A DNA stretch of 64,000 bases from QHWT01 sp963755695 (GCA_963755695.1 CAVWLB010000008.1:62001-126000), one strand, 5' to 3'. Shown: positions 53,325 through 62,790, counted from the stretch's first letter. Translations and numbers: made by a program. Notes: generated from the sequence alone by a model not told the origin.

Positions 53325-54821
53325 ATGCGGAAACCGGCGCTCCTGGCGTTGCTCATCGTCGCGCTCTGCGCCAGTTTGCGATTGGTTCAGAGCGCGGCTG
53401 CCCCGATCTACGTCGTGCTCTGGTTCGACACCGAAGATTACATCCTGACCGAAGACGATGACGTGACGAAGCGGCTCGCGGAACTGCTGTCGCGTCTCGG
53501 CATCCGCGCGACGTTCAAGATCGTCGGGGAGAAGGCGCGTGTCCTCGAGCGGCGCGGTCGAACCGACGTGATAGCCGCGCTCAAGCGCCACGATATCGGC
53601 TACCACTCGAACACGCACAGCCAGCAGCCCACGGTCGCGGTGTATCTCCAGAACGCCGGCTGGCAGGATGGCCGGGACGAATTCAGGCGGCGGGAGGAGC
53701 CGGGCGTCAAGGACATCCAGCGGATCTTCGGTGTCACGCCCGTGGCCTACGGTCAGCCGGGGAGCGCCTGGGCGCCGCAGACCTATCCTGCGCTGCGCGA
53801 CATGGGCATCAAGGTCTACCTGGACGAAGCCGACCACGTGGGGATCGACGACCAGCCGTTCTACTTCGGCGGCATGCTCAACATCTTCAAGATGCGGTCG
53901 AATCTCGTGCGCATGCAGCTCGCAGGAGGACAGAGCCTTCAAGAAGGCCAGGCTGCATTCAGTAAGGCTCGTGCAGGGCTCGTAGCGCGAGGCGGCGGAA
54001 CCATCAGCATCTACTACCACCCGAACGAGTGGGTTCAGACCGAATTCTGGGATGCCGTGAACTTCAGCCATGGGGCCAACCCGCCACCCGGTGAATGGAA
54101 GCGACCCGGCATCCGGCCGTCATCGGAAACCGAGAAGGCGTTCGCCGATTTCGAGCAGTTCGTTGGCTTCATCAAGGCGCAGGAAGGTGTGCAGTTCGTG
54201 ACGGCAAGCGATCTTGCGTCGCTCTATGCCGACCGCGCGCTGAACCGGAGCTTCGCCAGAGACGACATCCTCCATCTCGCGCGCTCGGTGCAGAAGGAGA
54301 TCACGTTCGAGTCGTTCGGTGCCTATGCGCTGTCGCCAGCGGATCAATTCGCCTTGCTGACCGAGGCAGGAGCAGCGCTGGTCGAACAGAAGACTTTGCC
54401 GGCAGCTACCAAACTCGCGGTGCTCGACGGCCCGGTGCGGGCGTTCAGTCCTGCAATGGGAGTCACTCGCTCGTCATCTTTCGCGTGGCCCGCCTTCGCG
54501 ATTGCGGTTCGCGACGCTGCCGCCTACTGCCGGACACAACACCGAGTCCCGGACGAAGTCTGGATTGGTGTGGAAAGCATCTCGCCAGCCGACTACCTCG
54601 CCACGCTCGGTGGTGCGATCGAGCAGGTGATCATGTCAGGTGAGCTGCCTGCGAAAGTGGAACACCGCACCGGACACTACACCGCCGACCGGTATGTCGC
54701 CGAAGACTCCCCCAAGCTGTGGGATTGGCCGATTTTTCCGGAAGGCTTCCACGCTCCTCATCTGATGGACCTCGCGCGGCTTCAGGCGTGGACGCTGAAA
54801 GTTGCGCTGCTTCAGCACTGA
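53325..54821 (+). CDS. secreted polysaccharide-deacetylase-like protein
   Basis: 498 residues, ATG 53325. Signal peptide (ALLALLIVALCASLRLVQS). NodB-like fold at the N-terminal half: YVVLWFDTEDYILTEDDD with the acidic pair, RLGIRATFKIVGEKA, HDIGYHSNTHSQQP (metal histidines), and TISIYYHPNEWVQ further on. The ~200-residue C-terminal part (YALSPADQFALLTEAGAALV; HYTADRYVAEDS) is unrecognised. It may act on glycans or peptidoglycan amino sugars. The preceding S9 peptidase gene is close enough for an operon. Activity unproven. Confidence 0.7.
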   Translation: MRKPALLALLIVALCASLRLVQSAAAPIYVVLWFDTEDYILTEDDDVTKRLAELLSRLGIRATFKIVGEKARVLERRGRTDVIAALKRHDIGYHSNTHSQQPTVAVYLQNAGWQDGRDEFRRREEPGVKDIQRIFGVTPVAYGQPGSAWAPQTYPALRDMGIKVYLDEADHVGIDDQPFYFGGMLNIFKMRSNLVRMQLAGGQSLQEGQAAFSKARAGLVARGGGTISIYYHPNEWVQTEFWDAVNFSHGANPPPGEWKRPGIRPSSETEKAFADFEQFVGFIKAQEGVQFVTASDLASLYADRALNRSFARDDILHLARSVQKEITFESFGAYALSPADQFALLTEAGAALVEQKTLPAATKLAVLDGPVRAFSPAMGVTRSSSFAWPAFAIAVRDAAAYCRTQHRVPDEVWIGVESISPADYLATLGGAIEQVIMSGELPAKVEHRTGHYTADRYVAEDSPKLWDWPIFPEGFHAPHLMDLARLQAWTLKVALLQH

Positions 54822-54918
54822 CCATACCCCTACTCATCTCGCGCTGCCCGCTCGTTTGACATCGCGGACAACTGGAAACAGAATGGCGCGCCGCAACGGC
54901 TTCGCACCATCTCTCATG

Positions 54919-54962
54919 GGCGACTGTTCGTTGTTACAGAGGCGACTGTTCGTTGTTACAGA
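54919..54962 (+). repeat. 22-bp perfect tandem duplication
   Basis: GGCGACTGTTCGTTGTTACA plus GA occurs twice head-to-tail at 54919-54940 and 54941-54962, ending 12 bases before the ATG of the next gene and touching its ribosome site (GAAAGGAAGG). Two turns long, so possibly a duplicated regulator site or a recent slip. Confidence 0.85.
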
Positions 54963-54974
54963 AAGGAAGGCGCG

Positions 54975-55523
54975 ATGCTGAAGACCACGTTGGCGCTGGT
55001 GTGTGTGTTATGTGTGGGGCTCGCTGCTCCGCTCGGTGCGAAAGACGATGAATTTCTGAAATTCGATGGCGGGATCGGCGTGATCCCCGTTTCGAATGTC
55101 ACCGTGAACCCCACGACAGGAGCCGTGACCGTCAGTCCGAATGCGGTGCGCGGCGTTCCTCCTCCGGGACAAATCTGGGTTATCGAAGCGCTCAGGGCCG
55201 AGATTGAAAGCAACGGACACATCGAAGTCCGCGGGCGAGGGCTCCTCCTGGGCGGCGGCAACAACATCGGAACAAACGCCAACCAGAGCGTCTTTGCCAC
55301 GCTGATTTGTGACCCGGTGACGCCGGCCCAGCCGACCCCACCCCAGTTCAGCACGGCGACCGCAGGCGTTCCACTGGACCCGGACGGTGATTTTCGAATC
55401 GACGACATGCTCAGTCCACCGCCACCGGCAGTCTGTGCCAGCCCGGTCCTTTTGATCCGGACCGTGAACGGAACGCAGCCGTGGTTCGCGGCCGGGATCC
55501 TCGACCGCGACGACAACAACTAG
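54975..55523 (+). CDS. hypothetical secreted protein
   Basis: 182 residues, ATG 54975 with GAAAGGAAGG upstream. Signal peptide (LALVCVLCVGLAAPLGAK), then a mature part of beta character: FDGGIGVIPVSNVTVNPTTG, WVIEALRAEIESNGHIEVRG, and PVLLIRTVNGTQPWFAAGIL. Two cysteines (in LICDP and VCASP) could form a disulfide. No family recognised. Preceded by a 22-bp tandem duplication and followed by a hairpin, so probably monocistronic. Confidence 0.75.
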   Translation: MLKTTLALVCVLCVGLAAPLGAKDDEFLKFDGGIGVIPVSNVTVNPTTGAVTVSPNAVRGVPPPGQIWVIEALRAEIESNGHIEVRGRGLLLGGGNNIGTNANQSVFATLICDPVTPAQPTPPQFSTATAGVPLDPDGDFRIDDMLSPPPPAVCASPVLLIRTVNGTQPWFAAGILDRDDNN

Positions 55524-55540
55524 GCTGAATCGTGAACTCG

Positions 55541-55565
55541 TGCGCGAGCTGCCGGTGCTCGCGCA
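55541..55565 (+). terminator. hairpin after hypothetical secreted protein gene
   Basis: TGCGCGAGC (55541-55549), 7-base loop, GCTCGCGCA (55557-55565): a perfect 9-bp GC stem 18 bases after the stop codon. No T-run follows, so termination is likely but not certain. Confidence 0.45.
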
Positions 55566-55892
55566 GCGTGCAGGTTTCAGCCGATTCCAGCCTCGATCAC
55601 GTCTCGGAACGGCACAACGATGTGCCGAACCAGCACTCTCTGTCGTATCGCCTTCCCTGCCCGCCTCTTGCACCGATCGCGACGCCCGATGATGTTCCAT
55701 TCCTGCGCAGTGGTTCCTTCAGTCGCCAACTGACGATTCTGAAAGTGACGTCGTGAACTGACGGAGTAGGCCTGAATCGCACGGCCCTCGTCCTCACATC
55801 CGACCCACAAAACTGGCCTCACCCTTGCTCGAAAGTCGGCTTTCGGGCACCACTTCAACCCATAACCCTTCGGTCCTGGAACGGTCCCAACG
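55566..55892. other. intergenic region before VVVWGS subtilase, nothing recognised
   Basis: 327 bases between the hairpin and the next start codon. Short open frames on both strands show no family features. No clear promoter hexamer pair was found, although one must exist for the subtilase. Confidence 0.35.
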
Positions 55893-57785
55893 ATGAAGAT
55901 CACGCTTCGGAAAGCCGCAGGATTCTCGACCGCACTCGCCATCGCATGCTTCACATGCGGCAACGTGCAAGGCGTGGCGGGGCACGGCCCACGCGCCAGC
56001 CATCGCGAGAAGCTCGATCTCCATCTTCGCGCGGCGCTCGATGCCGGTGCCGACGACGCACAGCGGGTGATCATCCGAGTGCGTCCCGGGGAACGCGCGT
56101 CGCTCCGGCAACTGTTGGCGAATCACGGCGACTCCATCGTCGTCGAACACGATTCGCTCGACGCGATCACCGCGGTGGTTCACCCCGGCGACCTCGAGAC
56201 GCTGTCAGAGCAGCAACAGGTCCTCTCTGTCTCGAGCGACGCAGTGGTTCAAGCCAAGTTGCTCGGCGGGCTGCTTGGCACCGCCCTCAGGCTCGTCGGC
56301 ACGCTGGTGAACGTTGTCGGATCCGTGCTGCTTCCCAATGGTGCAGACACATCGGGACCGGCGGTGCCGCCGCAGGTCCTCCGTGACACGCTCGGTATCG
56401 GTTCCACATGGACGGGCCGAGGGATCGGCGTGGCGGTCATCGACTCCGGCCTGGAGATGTCCGCAGAGTTCCAGAATCGAGTGACCGCCTTCTATGACTT
56501 CACCCGCGGAGGCATTCGCACCACGCCCTACGACGACTACGGTCACGGCACGCACATCGCCGGCACGATCGGCGGGTCTGGCGCGCTGTCGCACGACAAC
56601 GACTACCGCGGCCTCGCGCCGAGGGTGAAGTTCACGATTCTGAAGGTGCTCGACAAGAACGGCGCCGGCTACACGAGCGACGTGATCCGCGCCATCGATT
56701 TCGCGGTAGCGAACCGCCAGGCGCTGGGGATCGACGTCATCAATCTGTCGCTCGGCCATCCGATTTACGAGCCGGCGGCGACTGATCCGCTGGTTCAGGC
56801 CGTCGAGCGCGCCTCACGTGCGGGAGTGATCGTGGTCGCCGCCGCCGGCAACTACGGCAAGAATCCCGACGACCGGAGAAGTCCGGGATACGCCGGCATC
56901 ACGTCGCCCGGCAATGCGCCGTCGGCGATCACGGTCGGTGCGCTTCGCACCGAAGACACGGTCTCGCGCGGCGACGATTCGATCCCCGACTACAGCTCGC
57001 GGGGACCGACCTGGTACGACGCGTTCGCGAAGCCGGACTTCGTCGCGCCCGGGCACAACATCGTCGCGGTGGCGGCCAAGCAGGGCACGCTGCTCAAGAC
57101 CTACCCGCAGTTGAAGGCGGCCGACGGCGACTACATGCGCTTGAGCGGCACCAGCATGGCCACCGCGGTCACCAGCGGCGTGGTTGCGCTGATGCTGGAA
57201 GCGAACCGCTACGCCAACAACTATCCGAACCATCCCTCGCTCACGCCGAACGCCGTCAAGGCGATGCTGCAGTACTCGGCGTTCCCCGTCTACAACTCCG
57301 CGGGACTGGAGTACAACCCGCTCGAAGAGGGCGCCGGGGGGATTAACGGCAAGGGGGCAATCGATCTCGCCAAGGCTGCCGACACCTCCGCGCCGAGGGG
57401 CACGCACTGGCTCACCACCACGCCGGCGCCGTGGACCAACATCGGTGGCAGCACCATCACCTGGAAGCAGGTCGTCGTGTGGGGCTCGGTGGTTGTGTGG
57501 GGCAGCACCGTCGAGATCAACCAGCAGGCGTGGGGCACGGTCGTCGTGTGGGGGAGCGATAACACCACGTTTGGCAACGTGGTCGTGTGGGGCAGCAACG
57601 TCGTGTGGACCGATCCGCAGTCCTGGGCGAACGTGGTCGTCTGGGGCAGCGACTCCATCGGCACGACCGAAGGTGACGTCGTTGTCTGGGGCAGCACGGG
57701 AGGCATCAGCCCGGACACGACGGCATGGGGCGATCTGAACGGTGCTCAGACTTCGGGCATGGTAGCGGCGACATCGGTTCGATAG
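55893..57785 (+). CDS. secreted S8 family serine peptidase with C-terminal VVVWGS repeats
   Basis: 630 residues, ATG 55893. Signal region (KAAGFSTALAIACFTCGNVQ), propeptide to ~155, catalytic domain with Asp184 (GVAVIDSGLEMS), His218 (YGHGTHIAGTIGG), NLSLGHP, AAAGNYG and Ser421 (LSGTSMATAVTSGVVAL). It ends near residue 495. The last ~130 residues hold six exact V-V-V-W-G-S motifs (526-601), spaced 6, 17, 13, 18 and 15 residues apart, plus degenerate copies (A-W-G-T, V-V-W-T-D, A-W-G-D), with Asn/Thr/Gly-rich turns between. Such alternating hydrophobic motifs suggest a beta-solenoid or an anchor on the cell surface. Role of the repeat unknown. Confidence 0.92.
   Translation: MKITLRKAAGFSTALAIACFTCGNVQGVAGHGPRASHREKLDLHLRAALDAGADDAQRVIIRVRPGERASLRQLLANHGDSIVVEHDSLDAITAVVHPGDLETLSEQQQVLSVSSDAVVQAKLLGGLLGTALRLVGTLVNVVGSVLLPNGADTSGPAVPPQVLRDTLGIGSTWTGRGIGVAVIDSGLEMSAEFQNRVTAFYDFTRGGIRTTPYDDYGHGTHIAGTIGGSGALSHDNDYRGLAPRVKFTILKVLDKNGAGYTSDVIRAIDFAVANRQALGIDVINLSLGHPIYEPAATDPLVQAVERASRAGVIVVAAAGNYGKNPDDRRSPGYAGITSPGNAPSAITVGALRTEDTVSRGDDSIPDYSSRGPTWYDAFAKPDFVAPGHNIVAVAAKQGTLLKTYPQLKAADGDYMRLSGTSMATAVTSGVVALMLEANRYANNYPNHPSLTPNAVKAMLQYSAFPVYNSAGLEYNPLEEGAGGINGKGAIDLAKAADTSAPRGTHWLTTTPAPWTNIGGSTITWKQVVVWGSVVVWGSTVEINQQAWGTVVVWGSDNTTFGNVVVWGSNVVWTDPQSWANVVVWGSDSIGTTEGDVVVWGSTGGISPDTTAWGDLNGAQTSGMVAATSVR
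57471..57695 (+). repeat. DNA region encoding VVVWGS repeats
   Basis: Imperfect repeats of GTCGTCGTGTGGGGCAGC at irregular spacing, inside the subtilase reading frame. Codon choice differs between copies (GTC/GTT/GTG, GGG/GGC), so the peptide rather than the DNA is conserved. Confidence 0.8.
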
Positions 57786-57876
57786 CAGTCGCTCGTGCGC
57801 GCTCGATCGCCGAGGTCGACCCTTACGTCGTCTACGGAAGCCGTTCATTCGGCCGTGGCGCTTGCTGACGGGAAAA

Positions 57877-59393
57877 TCAGTACGGGCCGCTGTTGCTGAC
57901 AAACGCCAGCATCTTTCCGTCGGGCGACCACGACGGAACGTTGATCGTTCCCTGACCGCCGTAGACGTACGCGATAACCCGTGAGGCGCCGCCGTCAGCC
58001 GGCATCAACCGGAGCAGCACGCGCTTGTAGTACGGGTGATCGGACGGATCGACCTCCTTTGGAAAGCTGATGAACACGACCGACTGGCCGTCGGGCGAGA
58101 CGTGCGGGAACCAGTTGTTCCAGCCGTCGTCGGTCAGCTGCTGCGGGCTCGTGCCATCCGGCTTCATCCGCCAGATCTGCATCGACCCGCTCCGCACGGA
58201 ATTGAAGTAGATGTACTTGCCGTCCGGCGAGTATTCAGGACCGTCGTCCAGCCCCTTGAAATCCGTCAATTTGACTTCGGCGCCGCTGCCATCAGCGTCA
58301 ATGCTGTAGATGTCGAACTCGTCGGCTCGGCCTCCGGTATAGACGAGCGTCTTTCCGTCGGGCGACCAGCCGTGCAGATAGGATGGCGTGAGCGGTGTGA
58401 CTCGCTTGGGCGTGCCCGCCACCCGCCGGCACCGTGAACACTGCCGACTGGCCGCCGCTCTGATCGCTGATCCCGAGCATGGATCCGTCGAACGACAGGA
58501 CGTGATCGTTGTTGTTGCGATTCGACGACCCGGTGTCGATTGGCGTCCCCTGTCGGGTGGCGAGGTCGAATCGAACGAGGCGGCCGCGGCCTTCGCCGCG
58601 GCCGCTGGTGTTGTAGATCAGCGCGCGGCCGTCCCTCGTCCAGTTCGGCGCCTCGAACGGCTGGTCGGCTCGATGAACCACCTGGCGGCGTCCGCTCTCG
58701 ACATCGAGCACCTCGAGCAGACTGCCGATGTAGTCCCGATACGGAACGAAACCCTCTTTCGCAGGCTTGACGAGGCGCACGTTGCTGAGCGCCGCGCGCT
58801 CGGTGACGTCCGGGTTGTGTGCACAGAGGGCCAGGCCGACGAAGAGATCGTCGCCGAGATTGAGGTCCGCGATCTCGGTGTTCGTGAACGGCTCGCCGAA
58901 GCTGGCGGCCGACATGATGTAGGTGTTGCCCCGGCGTTCGAGCTGGATGACGTCTGCGCCCTTGATCGTCGACTGGCGCTCTTCCGTTGCTCACCCCCTT
59001 CGTCCGCCTGAATTGGAGAGACGTCAGGCCGTCACCATGGACGATCGCGTCAACGTAGGGTGCGTCCGCGTCCCGGCTGGCGCGCGCGATCAGCCCGACC
59101 TTGCGATGCGCCTCGACCCCCTTCCCGAGCAACTGGACGCGAGCCTGAAGAATGAAGTCGCCCGTCATCCGCTTCCAGACGAAGTGGAACTCGTCGTGCT
59201 GAGCCCACATGTTCGCGCCGGCGGCGGCAAGCGAATACTCCTGTGATACCGGATTGTAGGCAGCCGAGCCCGCAATCTTCGGTGAACCGACGTCGTCATG
59301 ACCGTCGAAGTCGCCGAATTTCGCGGCCTCGCTGCCAATCTGCGGCGCAGTCAACGCCGCACTCAAGAGAAGCACGATCAGTGTCGCGCGCAT
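57877..59393 (-). CDS. secreted TolB-like beta-propeller protein with N-terminal DUF1349-type domain, two frameshifts
   Basis: ATG 59393, signal peptide (ATLIVLLLSAALTAPQIGS). Residues ~27-190: a concanavalin-like domain (FGDFDGHDDVG, EFHFVWKRMTGDFILQARVQ, HRKVGLIARASRD). The rest is a WD40-like/TolB propeller (HGWSPDGKTLVYTGGRAD; GPEYSPDGKYIYFNS; FPHVSPDGQSVVFISFP; PSWSPDGKMLAFVSN). Frame breaks are at ~58985 (one extra base near the CC at 58984-58985, after F-R-R-T-K-G) and at 58415-58417 (extra C in CCC, restoring G-G-G-T-P-K-R-V-T-P-L). If both are errors, the protein is ~504 residues and secreted; likely glycan- or protein-binding. Function unknown. Confidence 0.75.
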
Positions 59394-59454
59394 ACCGACC
59401 TCACTTCGCGTCTGAACGATCCGAGAGCCAAGTTCGGTCAGTATGTACGATCGT

Positions 59455-59967
59455 TCATTTCAGCGCGTCGGTGAGCAGGCTGGCCGCCTGGGCGTTGCCG
59501 GATTTCGACACAAAGTCGGTCAGCACGGGCACGGCCTTGCTGACCATGTCCGGCTTCAGTCCGAGCTGGCTGAACGCGCTGGTCGCGGCGGCAAGACCGC
59601 CCTCGGCCCCTGCCGCGTCCGCCAGCGCACCCGTCGTGCCAACCGCACCAGCGGTGCTCGGAGCAGCCTTCAACAGCGAGTCCATTCCCGGAACCGCGGA
59701 CGCGATCTGTGAGAACTCCTCCGGCTTGAGGCGAGACTTCGCCAGGCTGAACAACGCTCCAGCTGCGCCGGCCGCCTGCTCGGGCGTGGCTTCCAGTTCG
59801 TTGGAGAGCTGACCCACCAGTTCCGGGCTGTCCTTGGCTGCCGTGGCGGCTGCCTCGGTCGATGTGGCTGTCTGGTTCGGGGTGTCTGACGGTGTCTGCG
59901 CCCGAGCCAGGCCAGCAGCGACGATCAGCGCGAGGCACGCGGTTCCGATGGTCATGTGATGAGTCAT
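59455..59967 (-). CDS. DUF2780-like secreted protein
   Basis: 170 residues, ATG 59967 with AAGGACGG upstream. Signal peptide (IGTACLALIVAAGLARAQ), an Ala/Thr-rich linker, then the helical domain: LVGQLSNELEATPEQAAGAAGALFSLAKSRL (by its ends: LVGQLSNELEATPEQ and ALFSLAKSRLKPEEFSQI), VPGMDSLLKAAP, FSQLGLKPDMVSKAVPVL and a closing ASLLTDALK. This matches the VcgC/VcgE type (DUF2780), of unknown function. Probably periplasmic. Next to a divergent TonB receptor whose promoter lies 129 bases away. Confidence 0.82.
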   Translation of the reverse strand: MTHHMTIGTACLALIVAAGLARAQTPSDTPNQTATSTEAAATAAKDSPELVGQLSNELEATPEQAAGAAGALFSLAKSRLKPEEFSQIASAVPGMDSLLKAAPSTAGAVGTTGALADAAGAEGGLAAATSAFSQLGLKPDMVSKAVPVLTDFVSKSGNAQAASLLTDALK

Positions 59968-60095
59968 TCCGTCCTTCTTGCAATTGAAAGGGGGGCCGAC
60001 TCTCCACCTGACCAGAGATCCACGCATTTATCCACTGTCCTTTCTGACAGGGTCCATTCGACACCGCTGACCCGGGGGATACTCCTTCCCCGTAC

Positions 60096-60124
60096 TTGAC
60101 AAGCCTACCGGACCGCCGTATCAA
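60096..60124 (+). promoter_or_regulatory. sigma70-type promoter for the TonB-dependent receptor gene
   Basis: TTGACA (60096-60101), 17-base spacer, TATCAA (60119-60124). Transcription would start near 60131, leaving a very short leader before the ribosome site AAGGAGG (60134-60140) and ATG 60147. Confidence 0.65.
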
Positions 60125-60146
60125 GCAACACCCAAGGAGGCCTTCC

Positions 60147-62780
60147 ATGATTGTTCGGACACGGGCGCTGGTCATAGCCGTCGGACTGGTCGCGATGTCT
60201 GCTGCCGCAGCAGCATGGGCCCAGGCTCCGCAAGCGAGGATCACCGGGTTCGCACGCGACGGAAGCGGCGCTGTACTTCCGGGCACCACCATCACCGCGA
60301 CGAATCAGACAACGAAGCAGTCGGACAATGCCGTCACCGGCGCCGACGGCAGCTACGTTCTGTCGGTGGCGCCGGGAGCATACAGCGTGGTGGCCACGCT
60401 CTCGGGCTTCCGCAGGGTCGCGCAAGTCGTCGAAGTCGGGCCCGGCGGCTCCAAGCAGGCGGACTTCGTGCTCGAAGCGACACTGAGCGAGGAGATCACC
60501 GTCACGGCAATGAAACGCGACGAAACGATTCTGAACGTTCCGTTCTCGGTGGCGGCGCCTACCGAGGAGATGCTGCGCTCGCGGGGCGTCGACGACATCG
60601 AAGGGGTGGCCGCGAACGTCGGCGGCTTCACCGTCCAGAACCTCGGACCCGGGCAGAGCCAGGTCGCCATGCGCGGCGTGTCCGCGGGTCAGATCGTGCG
60701 CGATCAGCCTGGTGTGAAGGAGCAGGTCGGCGTGTATCTCGACGAGTCGGTGATCTCGCTGTCGCTCTTCACGCCGGATCTCGATCTCTTCGACACCAAT
60801 CGTGTGGAAGTGCTGCGCGGTCCGCAGGGGACCTTGTTCGGATCCGGCTCGTTGTCGGGAACCGTCCGCTACATCACGAACCAGCCTGAAATCGGCCTCA
60901 GGAAGGGGTTCGCGGAGTTCGAGGCCAGCACGGTCAACGGCGGGAACATGGGCGGTGACGTCAAGGTCGGGTTCAACCAGCCGATTGGCGACAGGGCGGC
61001 GCTGCGCATCGCGACCTACTTCGATCGCCTTGCCGGATACATGGACGCGATACAGCCGGATCTCAGCGTCAAGAAGAACGTCAACGACGGCCTGCGCAGC
61101 GGCGTGCGCGGATCGGTCAGGTTCGAGTCGAGCGATCGCCTGACCATCACGCCGAGGATCGTCTATCAACGGGTCAAGATGAACGGCTGGAACCGAATCG
61201 ACGATTACAACATTCTGGCCAATCCGTTTACCACCACCCGGTCGCCGGTCAGCCCCGGCCCGCGCCAGCAGTTCACCCAGCTGGAAGAGGAGTACACCGA
61301 CGACTTCGTGCTCGGCGACGTCGACATCAATTACAACCTGGGCGACATCGCCCTGACGTCGATCACCTCGTATACCTACCGCGACGTTCTGGTCACGCGC
61401 GACGCGACCGCGTTGACCGCGAGTATCACCGGCGGCAGCATCGGCCTGCCGGAAGACGTCTACACGCTCAACGCGCCGCTCTTCGACGCCACCACGGCAA
61501 AGGTGTGGACGGAGGAGGTGCGGCTGTCGGGGAGCAGGAGCAACTTTCCCTGGGTCGCGGGCGGGTTCTTCAGCCATACGGACCGCAAGTACGGCCAGAA
61601 CCTGCCGGTGGCGGGCTTCGAGGAGCTCACCGGCATTCCGACGCAGGGCTTGCGGGCGCCGAAGGACACGCTGTTCTTCTCGGATCTCGGCTACAAGCTG
61701 AATCAGTTCGCGCTCTTTGGCGAAACCACGGCCACCTTGACCGATCAGTTCAGCGTGACGGGAGGCCTGCGCTTCTACCATTTCAGCGAGGACAAGGAAC
61801 AGATCTTCGACGGGATTTTCGCGCAGGACAATACCGGGACTGCCCTGGTCTCTCAGCCGGGTTCCACCGACGCCAACGGCGCCGTCCCGCGCTTCATCGC
61901 CACCTACAAGGTGTCGCCGAACACGAACCTGAACGCGCAGGTCTCGCGCGGATTCCGTCTCGGCGGCATCAACGATCCGCTCAACGTGCCGCTGTGTACG
62001 CCGCAGGATCTGACGACGTTCGGCGGCCGTGAGACCTGGACCGACGAGAAGGTCTGGAATTACGAGGCCGGAGTGAAGACCCGGCTGTTCAACGGCAACG
62101 GGGCGTTGAACGTCGCCGCCTTCTACATGGACCTCAGCGATCTGCAGGCAACGGTGACCGCCGGATCATGCTCTTCGCGGGTGATCTTCAACGTGCCGAA
62201 AGCGCGAAGCCAGGGAATCGAAATGGAGTTCGAAGCCGCGGCAAGCCGCAACCTCGATTTCGCGATTTCCATGAGCGCCAACGACTCCGAACTGCGCTCG
62301 ACGCTGACCTCGACCGACGCCAACGGGAACGTCAGCATCGTCTCGGGGATCGAGAAGGGGCGCCGGCTGCCGACGGTTCCGAAGTTCCAGCTCGCCGCGG
62401 CGGCAAACTATCAGTGGGAAGTGCGACCGGGATCGATCGCGTACATCACTGGCACCTACCAGCACATCGGATCGCGCTTCACGCAGGTCGGCGACCAGGA
62501 TCTCGGTACGCTCAACCTGCTCTCGTTCGCGCCGAACACGATCGGTGGCCCGCTGACCGCCACCACCTTCACCTACAATCCGGAGCTACCAGGCTACGAC
62601 TTGCTGAACCTGCGCGCGGGCGTCCGTCGTGCCAAATGGGATCTCGCGGTGTACCTGAACAACGTCACCGATGAACGGGCGTTGCTCGCGTTCGACCAGG
62701 AGCGCGGTACTCGCGCGCGCATCGGCTTCCTGACGAATCCGCCGCGGTCGTTCGGGGTTTCGACGAGAGTGGGCTTTTGA
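60147..62780 (+). CDS. TonB-dependent outer-membrane receptor with carboxypeptidase-regulatory N-terminal domain
   Basis: 877-residue outer-membrane beta-barrel transporter driven by TonB. Signal peptide to ~A25 (ALVIAVGLVAMSAAAAAWAQA by its end), a CarboxypepD_reg-like domain (~30-110: ARITGFARDGSGAVLPGTTI, SYVLSVAPGAYSVVATLSGF), plug (~125-250: VPFSVAAPTEEMLRSRGVDD, NRVEVLRGPQGTLFGSGSLS) and a 22-strand-type barrel ending in the aromatic F (SFGVSTRVGF). ATG 60147 with consensus AAGGAGG. The substrate is probably a polysaccharide, polyphenol or metal complex; not decidable. Own promoter just upstream; the large inverted repeat begins 10 bases after the stop. Confidence 0.94.
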   Translation: MIVRTRALVIAVGLVAMSAAAAAWAQAPQARITGFARDGSGAVLPGTTITATNQTTKQSDNAVTGADGSYVLSVAPGAYSVVATLSGFRRVAQVVEVGPGGSKQADFVLEATLSEEITVTAMKRDETILNVPFSVAAPTEEMLRSRGVDDIEGVAANVGGFTVQNLGPGQSQVAMRGVSAGQIVRDQPGVKEQVGVYLDESVISLSLFTPDLDLFDTNRVEVLRGPQGTLFGSGSLSGTVRYITNQPEIGLRKGFAEFEASTVNGGNMGGDVKVGFNQPIGDRAALRIATYFDRLAGYMDAIQPDLSVKKNVNDGLRSGVRGSVRFESSDRLTITPRIVYQRVKMNGWNRIDDYNILANPFTTTRSPVSPGPRQQFTQLEEEYTDDFVLGDVDINYNLGDIALTSITSYTYRDVLVTRDATALTASITGGSIGLPEDVYTLNAPLFDATTAKVWTEEVRLSGSRSNFPWVAGGFFSHTDRKYGQNLPVAGFEELTGIPTQGLRAPKDTLFFSDLGYKLNQFALFGETTATLTDQFSVTGGLRFYHFSEDKEQIFDGIFAQDNTGTALVSQPGSTDANGAVPRFIATYKVSPNTNLNAQVSRGFRLGGINDPLNVPLCTPQDLTTFGGRETWTDEKVWNYEAGVKTRLFNGNGALNVAAFYMDLSDLQATVTAGSCSSRVIFNVPKARSQGIEMEFEAAASRNLDFAISMSANDSELRSTLTSTDANGNVSIVSGIEKGRRLPTVPKFQLAAAANYQWEVRPGSIAYITGTYQHIGSRFTQVGDQDLGTLNLLSFAPNTIGGPLTATTFTYNPELPGYDLLNLRAGVRRAKWDLAVYLNNVTDERALLAFDQERGTRARIGFLTNPPRSFGVSTRVGF

Positions 62781-62790
62781 AAGGAAGTCC

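Noticed and set aside
57471..57695. CRISPR-like or microsatellite array
   Set aside because: Repeats are in frame within a peptidase gene, of uneven spacing and with synonymous variation; a coding repeat.
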